Of a stretch of 64,000 nucleotides of DNA, positions 1-8,400 are shown in pieces. Positions within the stretch are counted from its first letter, which is position 1; every line of letters begins with the position of its first letter. The notes under the pieces are model-generated. The model saw only the letters and a list, made by a program, of their open reading frames with translations, ran no database searches and was not told the DNA's origin. The position numbers and the translations under genes are program-made. The stretch covers positions 98,620 through 162,619 of the forward strand of contig JBGCFI010000074.1 in NCBI GenBank assembly GCA_045106855.1. The letters run 5' to 3'. Source of the DNA: Granulosicoccus sp045106855. GTDB lineage: Bacteria; Pseudomonadota; Gammaproteobacteria; Granulosicoccales; Granulosicoccaceae.

Positions 1-580
1 AACGGCATTTGAATACTTCTTTTTCTAACTGCCCAGAAAGATAAAAATAAATAGCAGCAATATGTCATATAAAAGTCTTTTTTACATGCTTTCGTTTGTA
101 CGTTTATTGGTATAGAAGAACTAGATATTACTTTTTTGATGCATCAAACATCACCCTCTTCTACTCCTTGAAAACGTATGTCGGCCATTAATCATCGTTT
201 AACGTTAATTCGAAATCATTAATGTATGAGGAGTCTATTGAGCTGTTAATCATTACGCTACTGATGCTGATTTTTTTATCACTTAATGATCTTAGGAACT
301 TCTTGTAATTACCAAGTAAACATCTTCTCCCTATTCTCGTTAACCGGTTTATAAATAGAGCCAACATAGATCACAAGAGATCAATACGAACCTGTCATTG
401 TTACTGTTTCGTAGCGAGAACACATCGTCTGTTCGATACATAACTCACTCAATAATGTTATTTCTACCACTTCAGAGATAGAGATATTGTTAGCAGTGCT
501 TTGCAAAATATTTTCAGCCTCTGATATTCATTAACTACGATATTCAATAACCAAAACACGATAAGGAGCATTAATCACTT
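1..580. other. AT-rich intergenic leader
   Basis: No convincing gene or RNA was found in this stretch. It is AT-rich and must hold the promoter of the secreted protein that starts at 581. A Shine-Dalgarno-like AAGGAG lies at 563-568, about 12 bases ahead of that ATG. I could not choose a -35/-10 pair with confidence. Confidence 0.5.
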
Positions 581-2284
581 ATGAAATTAATGAAAGTGAA
601 CATTGGAAGTACTATTGCATTATCACTCTTAGTGCTTAGTCCAATGGCATCGGCACAGTGGGATCCCAAACCTGGCTGGAAAGACAGTTATGCAGTGGAT
701 GGTCGCTGTTACTGTGACAGCTCTAATTTCGATCACAATATTGGAACCAGGATTGTTGATACTCCCGTTGGAAAAAAAGAGGTAGAACAAGTATGTGATG
801 ACATATTCGCAAAACTTGGTGCAGGCCCAACACAGGGTCGAATTCCATTCAACGATATACAATGTGGCAACGGACCAGCAAATGATGCACCCGACGAGAC
901 TGGTTGCCCGGGCCGAATTGACCTAGGTGAGAGTGGTTGCAATGTCAAAGGGCCTAAATGGGATCTAGCGGCTGTCTATGGAGATGGCTCCCCACCTGAT
1001 GAACCCAACATGCCTGATGAACCTGTCGCATCAGATGAAGAAACACCTGTCAGTAACGATACTTGTACAATCGTGACTGAAGCAGGTACATCGTTGGGAG
1101 CTGCCAAAAGTCAATTTGAACAATCCTGCCCGGGACGTGTAAGGGACGATTGTGACAAGGTTAGTGGAGATCGTTGGATGTGTTCCACTGATAACATCGA
1201 TGAAAATACACCTGTCCAGCCATCAACTCCTGACCAGACCGATCCTTCCGATCCTTCCGATCCTTCCGATCCTACGGATCCTTCCACACCCACACAAGTG
1301 TGCGACGCACAAGGTGCCAATCTGCAATCGGCAATCGATGCGTACGGCGCTGCGTGTCCCGGTATCCCGAGAAGAGATTGTGATCCTACAGACGATAACC
1401 AGTGGGTCTGCAGCTCAGGCGTCATTGGAGAATCTGCGCCAGGTGATCTGACTGATCCAACCGATCCAACCGATCCAACTGATCCAACTGATCCAACTGA
1501 TCCAACTGATCCAACTGATCCAACTGATCCAACTGATCCAACTGATCCAACTGATCCAGTAGGTACTATTGGACGGGTCGGTCCTAACGATCTGGTTGCA
1601 CTACACTATGACAATTGTCCTGATCCTGACGACGGACATGCACTTGTCGCAGGTAAGGCCGTAGTGGATCGTGTAGAGCTAGCCAATGTCCTTGTGGTCA
1701 ATGGTACGTGTTCTGACAGATCTCGTAACGCTTATAAGAGTGAGAGCGCAAAGGTTGCGAATGCAGTCTGGGGTAGCCAGTGGTTAGATAGTGACGCTAA
1801 TGGCGATGCTTCTGAACAGATTTCCGCAGAACGCTGGGCAGCTACTATGGCCAACGGTGGTGACGTATGGGTTGCTGAAGGTGGTCCATCAGATTTTACT
1901 GCCCGGGTACTACGTCGCATCAAGAATCAGTTCCCGTCTGTAGACATCAAGAACGTATATGTCGTTCAGCACAGCACCGGAAACAATTTCAATGAAGCTC
2001 AAACCAGGAGTGAAAACATGGATTTGATTAGGAATGAGGCAAATTACGTTACGATAGCCAATGGCAATGGTGGTGGAAATGGCACAGCCGGTTTCAGGGG
2101 CACGTCTTCATTCTTCGTGGATACCGCCCTCCAAAGTGCGTACGCAAACGCATGGATTGAAGCTTTCGACTATCTGGATCCGAACGAACGTATCGACTTC
2201 AGCGACACTGTGGAGTTGCTATACATCATCGATGAAACCGAAACTCAGACGATCGATGATTTCGCGAGGAACTATCTGCGCTGA
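581..2284 (+). CDS. Secreted Cys-rich protein with DPT-repeat linker and nucleoside-hydrolase-like C-terminal domain
   Basis: A 567-residue exported protein with a Sec signal peptide ending near residue 25 (PMASAQ). Residues about 26-135 form a Cys-rich module that recurs in the neighbour at 21634-22695 (shared DSYAVDG, CDSSN, NDIQCGNGP, DETGCPGR). Two copies of a roughly 45-residue Cys motif follow (about 160-205 and 240-283; each has CPG, R.DCD, W.CS). Acidic Pro/Thr/Ser linkers separate the parts, including eleven perfect DPT units at about 292-324. The C-terminal half has HYDNCPDPDDGHAL near 343-356. This resembles the DxDxxxDD metal site of inosine-uridine nucleoside hydrolases or Sde182-like proteins, but that assignment is inference. 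Function is unknown; an extracellular sugar- or nucleoside-processing role is possible. Confidence 0.8.
   Translation: MKLMKVNIGSTIALSLLVLSPMASAQWDPKPGWKDSYAVDGRCYCDSSNFDHNIGTRIVDTPVGKKEVEQVCDDIFAKLGAGPTQGRIPFNDIQCGNGPANDAPDETGCPGRIDLGESGCNVKGPKWDLAAVYGDGSPPDEPNMPDEPVASDEETPVSNDTCTIVTEAGTSLGAAKSQFEQSCPGRVRDDCDKVSGDRWMCSTDNIDENTPVQPSTPDQTDPSDPSDPSDPTDPSTPTQVCDAQGANLQSAIDAYGAACPGIPRRDCDPTDDNQWVCSSGVIGESAPGDLTDPTDPTDPTDPTDPTDPTDPTDPTDPTDPTDPTDPVGTIGRVGPNDLVALHYDNCPDPDDGHALVAGKAVVDRVELANVLVVNGTCSDRSRNAYKSESAKVANAVWGSQWLDSDANGDASEQISAERWAATMANGGDVWVAEGGPSDFTARVLRRIKNQFPSVDIKNVYVVQHSTGNNFNEAQTRSENMDLIRNEANYVTIANGNGGGNGTAGFRGTSSFFVDTALQSAYANAWIEAFDYLDPNERIDFSDTVELLYIIDETETQTIDDFARNYLR
1241..1285 (+). 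repeat. Tandem 9-bp repeat (DPS/DPT codons)
   Basis: Five units of GATCCTTCC, one varied to GATCCTACG, at 9-base spacing inside the secreted protein gene. They encode the first Asp-Pro-Ser/Thr linker. The array stays in frame, so copy-number change would alter only linker length. Confidence 0.9.
1454..1552 (+). repeat. Tandem 9-bp repeat, 11 units (DPT codons)
   Basis: Eleven head-to-tail copies of GATCCAACT (the first two end in ACC). They are flanked by one degenerate unit on each side, at 1445 and 1553. They encode the (Asp-Pro-Thr)n linker. The near-identity of the units at DNA level suggests recent expansion by slippage. Confidence 0.95.
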
Positions 2285-2388
2285 GTAAGAGTGCAGCTTT
2301 GCCCAGAATTGGGCAGGTTCTTTACTATCTGCATTGAGTAAGAACGCAGCTATGCCCAGGGACGGGCAGCTGCTTAATTATGCAACCT
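2283..2388 (+). repeat. Tandem pair of ~53-bp hairpin units
   Basis: Two imperfect copies of a 53-base unit, each starting GAGTAAGA, begin at the stop codon of the secreted protein. Copy 1 holds the stem TGCCCA/TGGGCA (2300-2305 and 2310-2315). Copy 2 holds a longer stem, GCAGCT..GCCC/GGGC..AGCTGC (2346-2373). No clear U-tract follows, so this may be an mRNA-stabilising or weak terminating structure. Confidence 0.65.
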
Positions 2389-2919
2389 CAAGGCTTAGAC
2401 GTACCGTAACTTTTCGAATGAAAAAACGTACTGCCTGGAGAATCAATTCTTGCAATGAAAATATATTTTTTTGCGCCTTACTGAAAGCGATAAAATTTGC
2501 AATCCTGACTAATTCTCTGACACAGGATATCTTAGAAAACAATTATTTAGTGACATTGGCAAATTCGTAACCAACTACTAAAATATGCGGTATTGCTACC
2601 AATTTTTTCATACGCGCCTTTGAGCTCATTGGTCGTCCGTGGCATTTTTTTGAAAGTACCGATATTTATCTCGATAATAGCGTTAAACAACGCATGGTTC
2701 TGCTTATACACAGCTCATTGTCACTTTATTCAGTATCAAACGTGCCGACAACCTGCTGTACGGATTAAGTGTATCGGTGGCGAACATGCTGCCTACCCCA
2801 TCCCAGCTCTGCACTAGAAATCCCTTTTTCAAAAATCACATGCGAGAACCAAATAACACGACTCGTGTCACAGGCTCAAGCACAGATATCTGATCATTGA
2901 CATAAAGAGACATCTGATC
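2389..2919. other. Intergenic region ahead of the OmpA-like lipoprotein
   Basis: No supported gene was found. A short direct repeat ATCTGATCAT occurs at 2888-2897 and 2912-2921, the second copy overlapping the ATG of the next gene. It could be an operator or chance. Confidence 0.4.
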
Positions 2920-3606
2920 ATGAATTCATTAAAGACGACAATAATTTCAGCAGCTACATCGTTGCTTCTGATTAGTGGATGCGCTACTGACGATCCCAAT
3001 CGACGTGCAAAAACTGGCGCTGCCATCGGCGCGATAGCCGGAGGTGTTATTGGTCACCAGTCTAATAGTAAAAATGGAAAATACGTCGGTGCGGTGGTTG
3101 GAGCATTGACCGGTGCAGCTGCCGGCAACTATATGGACAAACAACAACGTAAGCTGGAGCAGAAACTGGCGCGTGAACGACGAGACGAAAAAATACAAAT
3201 TACACGCATTGATGATGAAACACTACGACTAGACGTCAGAAGTGAGGCTTCATTCGATGTCAACAGTGCAACTGTAAATAGCTCATTTATCAACAGTCTT
3301 GAAACTATGGCTGAGGTTATCGGTGAATTCGACAAAACCGCCGTTCATGTTATTGGTCATACTGACAGTTCAGGAGAACTACGGTACAACCAATTACTGT
3401 CTGAAAGACGTGCTTCTTCAGTCACGCGAATACTCAGAGGCAATGGTGTAGATCTATCAAGAATGCGAACATCAGGGCGAGGTGAAACCATGCCACTAGA
3501 TACCAATGCCACAACCACTGGTCGTAGCAGAAACAGGCGAGTGGAAGTATACCTGAGAAGCGTTGTTGAAGGACGCGAGAGCAGTGCCTTCGCAGCGCCG
3601 ATTTAG
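2920..3606 (+). CDS. OmpA-family outer-membrane lipoprotein with glycine zipper (YiaD-like)
   Basis: A 228-residue lipoprotein. A lipobox (LLISGC) sits at residues 16-21, so the mature protein would start with acylated Cys21. Residues about 31-70 are rich in Gly/Ala with the spacing of a glycine-zipper segment. A short charged helix (about 73-90) follows. Residues about 110-215 form an OmpA C-terminal peptidoglycan-binding domain, seen in VIGHTDSSG, the LSERRA helix and the RNRRVEVYL end. The family anchors the outer membrane to peptidoglycan non-covalently. The gene stands alone, with a strong terminator about 140 bases downstream. Confidence 0.9.
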   Translation: MNSLKTTIISAATSLLLISGCATDDPNRRAKTGAAIGAIAGGVIGHQSNSKNGKYVGAVVGALTGAAAGNYMDKQQRKLEQKLARERRDEKIQITRIDDETLRLDVRSEASFDVNSATVNSSFINSLETMAEVIGEFDKTAVHVIGHTDSSGELRYNQLLSERRASSVTRILRGNGVDLSRMRTSGRGETMPLDTNATTTGRSRNRRVEVYLRSVVEGRESSAFAAPI

Positions 3607-3964
3607 AGAAAACAGGCGTAAACGCAAAAATTAAACCATAAGCAATTGTCAATAAATGATCTGTATTTCTATTGATTTGTTGTCTCTCATTTTAACCAGA
3701 ATAGACTAGTCATAGGTCGATAGAGACTCTAGTAAGCAATCGCTGTAAATACCTGATACGCGATGTCTACTCGCGTATCAGGTATTTTTAGAAGTGAGCT
3801 AACCGCAGGGCTTTTTTTCTTACACCTAAAGTACTAAACCTGCAGCGTAATAGTCTTACACAGTGGGTGGTGAAACCCTGGTAACAATGAGAGAATTAAT
3901 CAGAACAAGTAAATTCTAACAAGGCAATCTATACTCTACCTGTGTTCATTTTTGAAACAAAGGT
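3607..3964. other. Intergenic region containing a terminator
   Basis: Apart from the terminator at 3747-3789 I see no gene here. The right end must hold the promoter of the aldo/keto reductase. Confidence 0.5.
3747..3789 (+). terminator. Strong Rho-independent terminator
   Basis: A near-perfect 17-base stem, with arms AAATACCTGATACGCGA and its complement at 3771-3787, encloses a 7-base loop and runs into TTTTT. The arms also place an A-run on the other strand, so it could work in both directions. It ends transcription from the OmpA-like lipoprotein gene. Confidence 0.92.
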
Positions 3965-4939
3965 ATGAAAATCATACTCGGTACAATGACCTTTAGCGAT
4001 CAGGTCGATCAGCAAGCTGCCAGCAATATGCTGACTACCTTTAAAATCGCAGGTTATGATGAAATTGATACTGCTTTTGTCTATAACAAAGGTGAAACCG
4101 AGAATCTGCTTGGGCGGTTGCAAGGAACAGGACAACTCGACAATACACGAGTTGCAGGAAAAGCAAACCCGAAAGCTTTAAACGGTTTAACCCCGGAGTC
4201 GGTACGCCAACAATTGGCAACGTCACTTGAACGCCTGAAATTAAATTCACTCGATCTCTTTTATTGCCACTCACCCGACTTAAACGTGCCGGTTCACGAC
4301 ACGCTACAGGCCATAGCCACTCTACACGAGGAAGGAAAATTCCAACGATTTGGTCTAAGCAACTATGCAGCCTGGCAGGTTGCCGAAATTGTCGAGATCT
4401 GCAACCGCGAAGGCTGGATTGCCCCTTCAGTATATCAAGGCATGTACAACGCTTTAACGCGAGATGTCGAGCGTGAATTGTTTGCCTGTCTAAGACACTA
4501 CAAGCTATCGTTCTATGCGTATAACCCATTGGCTGGCGGCTTGCTGTCCGGCAAGCATCAGTCTCCCGAATTGTTTCCGACACACGGTCGATTCGCAACG
4601 TTTGACGGTTATCAGGAAAGATATTGGAAGCCAGAGTACTTTACTGTAATCAATGAAATTTCCTCTGATTGTAGAGCTGTCGGTATAGAACCCGCAGCAG
4701 CCGCAATTCGCTGGCTGATGCATCATTCTGCATTGAACAAGGGTATGTCGAACGAGACTTCCAAAGAAAATACGTTACAAGCGTCTGATGGACTCATCCT
4801 TGGCGCTAGCTCAATGACCCATTTGACCGAGAATATCTTGGCCACGCAAGCCGGACCACTCCCAGATGAACTGGTCGGTTCTTTCGACAAAGGATGGGCG
4901 GTTGTTCGTCCCGCATGCATTAAGTACTTCAGGCCTTAG
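3965..4939 (+). CDS. Aldo/keto reductase (AKR7-like)
   Basis: A 324-residue NADPH-dependent oxidoreductase of the TIM-barrel AKR superfamily, most like aflatoxin-aldehyde reductases. The start reads MKIILGTMTF. The catalytic tetrad is visible: Asp in DEIDTAFVY, Tyr in the same motif, Lys in VAGKANP, and His in LFYCHSPD. The C-terminal ILGASS motif is the usual cofactor phosphate-binding segment. Such enzymes reduce reactive aldehydes and ketones in the cytoplasm; the substrate is not predictable here. It appears monocistronic. Confidence 0.93.
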   Translation: MKIILGTMTFSDQVDQQAASNMLTTFKIAGYDEIDTAFVYNKGETENLLGRLQGTGQLDNTRVAGKANPKALNGLTPESVRQQLATSLERLKLNSLDLFYCHSPDLNVPVHDTLQAIATLHEEGKFQRFGLSNYAAWQVAEIVEICNREGWIAPSVYQGMYNALTRDVERELFACLRHYKLSFYAYNPLAGGLLSGKHQSPELFPTHGRFATFDGYQERYWKPEYFTVINEISSDCRAVGIEPAAAAIRWLMHHSALNKGMSNETSKENTLQASDGLILGASSMTHLTENILATQAGPLPDELVGSFDKGWAVVRPACIKYFRP

Positions 4940-5483
4940 CTTGCCAGACCTAATTCAAATCAGACGCAAACAACTGTTTACATGTATCCGACTCTGACAT
5001 TTCACCATACCGTTCATGTAATTCGCATGCGGCGCCATTAAAGTCTTCAGGGGGATCCACGAATACCGGGGCCCTGGATTCAGACAGGCTATTCCATTCA
5101 TCAGTAGAAAAGGCGCTAGGAGTAGTCGCGAATGGCACAGATCTCAACTTGAGATAAGCGATAGGTTTCTCGCACTCCGAAGGGCATTAACAACTCAATT
5201 GTAATTAGGAAAAATCTGGGATAGTTGCTCTCTTTCAGCAATAAATCCTCATTTCCGAATCACTATTCTGGGGCACTTTCGCCAAATCACACTTTAATGC
5301 TCTACATCCCGCCTGAGTCGAAACTCACTCCACCGTTGCTCTCCGCTACTCAGAGTCGCCTAGCTTTTCGGATAGCCGCTTGTTGTTTGATGCACCGCAT
5401 GGTGTACTTTAGCGCTGACCGGTCATTCTTTAGTCAACCGAAATTGACCTTATGAATCCGAATACAACTGTACGGAGCACGCT
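4940..5483. other. Intergenic region with a doubtful minus-strand ORF remnant
   Basis: The 544 bases between the reductase and the CHAT gene hold no secure gene. A minus-strand frame (5147-4950) is described separately. A GGAG at 5474-5477 serves the TTG start at 5484. Confidence 0.4.
4950..5147 (-). CDS. Doubtful small hypothetical ORF
   Basis: A 65-residue frame opening with TTG, with protein-like composition (for example EDFNGAACELHERYG). The frame stays open upstream, reading SECEKPIAYLKL, but has no ATG or Shine-Dalgarno before an in-frame stop near 5190. It is more likely a decayed remnant than an intact gene. No family is recognised. Confidence 0.2.
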   Translation of the reverse strand: MRSVPFATTPSAFSTDEWNSLSESRAPVFVDPPEDFNGAACELHERYGEMSESDTCKQLFASDLN

Positions 5484-5486
5484 TTG
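5474..5486 (+). promoter_or_regulatory. Shine-Dalgarno and TTG start of the CHAT gene
   Basis: GGAG at 5474-5477 lies six bases ahead of TTG at 5484. No ATG in the frame is better placed. This supports the unusual TTG start. Confidence 0.65.
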
Positions 5487-8400
5487 ACTAAAATCATCGT
5501 ACCCAGTCCAGCCGATCCAGTCACTCTAGCAAGTGAACTTGAACAACGACTGGATGATGACATCATAACGACTCGCCATAGCGTCCGTTTTCAGGTAAAC
5601 CGCGGCAGTGGGAAGGAAGATACACTGGATGTCGACGATGCCGATATTGTCGAACTGGAAATGGAGGATGGTCAGAGGCTCTGGATGAGAGTTGAAGATC
5701 TACAGAGCGAATTCGGCTTATCACTGGATAGATCAGGACAAGACGTGCGAGATGGCGTCGTGAGAATACCAACCGCGTTGTCAATGAATGGAACAACTCG
5801 CGGACTTGGCAAATGGGTCATCAAGGGCCTAAAAATCATTGGTGTTGATATAGCAGGGAGCATCACAGATTTTGTCAAAGGAAAAGTAGAGGGTAAGCTA
5901 TCCCCGGGACCCGGACTTTACCGTTGTAGTGCAAGTTCAGCCGCTACACTGCAACCTGTCACCAGGGTTGATCGCAGTAAGCCTATCCTGGTATTTCTAC
6001 ACGGAACAGCGTCCAGTACTGAAGGAAGTTTTGGCGCATTGTGGGAGAGCGACTCCAGTCTAATTTCCGATTTACTGAGCCATTACGGTGACCAGGTTCT
6101 GGCATTCCAACATCAGACATTAAGTCTTAGCCCGATTGAAAATGCTCTGGATCTGCTCAAAACTCTAACGGCATTGCAAAATACGGTACAAGGCAAACAC
6201 CCCCTTAGACTACATTTGGTTTCTCATTCTCGCGGTGGCCTGATTGGGGAAATTTTATGCCGTGGAACTCGAACCAGTGGCCCTTCGTTTGATGATTCCG
6301 ACATCAATTTCTTTGCTGCAGATGGGTATGCTCGAGACAAGAAAGCCATACAGGAACTAGGATCACTTCTGGACCGCACCGATCTACACATAGAGAAATA
6401 TATTAGAGTCGCATGCCCTGCACGTGGCACAACACTGGCAGACGGTCGTTTCGATCGTTACCTGACCGGCATGGTTAACATCATGGAGAAAGTACCGGGT
6501 CTGGCAAATCCGGTTCTCGATGGCGTCAGTAGTTTGATGCTGGCGGTCGTTCATAAACGCACAGAGCCAGAGGAAATACCAGGGATTGAAGCGATGATGC
6601 CCTCTTCTCCTACCATTCGGATGCTCAACCGGCCAGATGTGACGGTCAACGCGGATTTACACGTCATTGGAGGTGATGTAAAAGCATCCGGCATTATCAA
6701 CCGCTTAAAAGTCATCATTACCGACCTCTTCTATCGCGAGGACCATGATCTGGTTGTCAATACTCCCTCAATGTTCGGTGGAGCGGCGCGCGAAAAGGGT
6801 GTGCGGTACTGGGTGGACACCGGTGCAAAGGTCAATCACTTTCGCTACTTTGGTAATAGCAGTACCGCAACTCGCCTTACAGCGGGACTTTTACAAACCG
6901 ATCCTGCTTTTCACAAACTGGATACGAAACCGTACGAAGTTAACGAAGACAGCTACCGTAAACGAACTTTGGATGCCCAGCCAATCGTTTTTGTCATACC
7001 TGGGGTGATGGGCAGTCATCTGTCCGTATCGGGAGATCGTATTTGGCTGGATTTTAAGCAGATTGCTTGTGGCGGTGTTACCAAACTTGATATTGATAAA
7101 CGCGCTCCGACAGTGCTGCCTGTCAAGCCTCTGGATGATGCCTATGGTGAGTTGATGAAGTATCTGTCTGCCTCACATGATGTCCGTCCATTCGCGTACG
7201 ACTGGCGCGTCTGCATTGAGGAGACGGCGGAGTTATTAAGTAAACAGGTAGAGCTTGCCCTGGAAGAAGCCGTTTCCATGGATATGCCTGTCAGATTCAT
7301 AGCACACTCCATGGGTGGTCTGGTCGTTCGTACTATGTTGGCTTCCGCCCACGGACAAGAACTATGGTCACGCATCTGTGAACACCCAGACGCAAGATTT
7401 ATCATGCTGGGCACCCCTAATCGTGGGTCACACGACATTGCATCCATGTTGATAGGACGAGATTCATTGACACGCAAAATTGCGTTACTGGATTTCAAGA
7501 ATAACTATGCACAATTGCTAAAAGTCATCGCTAGATTTGATGGTGCACTACAACTGTTGCCCCATGATGGTGAATTGGATCTTTACAAAGTTGAAAGCTG
7601 GAAGCTCCTGCACGAGAACGATGTTCCTGAGAAACGAGGAGTTTTTTCTACCGGGGTCGCCAGTAAGAAAAGTGCTGGCATAAGTTGGGTAATTCCCGAC
7701 GAAGCTCAACTTGTTAACGCTGCGCGGGTACGGGATCTGATCAACTCCAGTCGAATAGATTCAGAAAGAATGATTTATGTAGCTGGGCAGGCTCCTGCTA
7801 CGGCCGTTGATATTACGATCAATGATAATGCAGCAAAAAACAAACGGGTACAAGTTCACGCAACTGCCGAGGGCGATGGCAGAGTTCCGTGGAGTACAGG
7901 TATCCCTGCAAACCTCGCTTCCCGTAACGTGTACTACATGGACGCGGCACACGGAGATCTTGCCGATACAGCAGACGCCTTTCCAGCATTAAAACAGCTA
8001 CTTGAACAAGGCGCTACACACCTGTTGTCCAACGCACCGGTTGTCAACCGAGGGAATAATAAAGAACGCTTTGTACTACCTGTTAGCAAGCCTGATATGT
8101 ACCCGGATCGTGAAGACCTTGTGGCCGCCGCCATGGGCGGACGTCGCAAGATTAAAAGATTACCTGTGGGTAAATGTAAAGTCAGAATAGTTCACGGAAA
8201 CCTTGCTCGCTCCCGATTTCCTGTCGCTGTAGGCCATTATCAGGGAGACTCTATTGTCAGTGCTGAAGGCTATCTGGATCGACAACTTGGCGGAAGACTG
8301 AAAGAACGCCACCGCCTCGGTATGTATCCCGGAAAAAAAGGTTCCTCCATTGTTATGCTCAACTGGCCGGATAACCATGAACTGGGGCGACATACCAACC

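Noticed and set aside
1454..1552. CRISPR-like array
   Set aside because: Units are 9 bases with no spacers and lie inside a coding frame; they are codon repeats.
5225..5455. 76-residue frame ahead of the CHAT gene
   Set aside because: Composition is random-looking and there is no start context.
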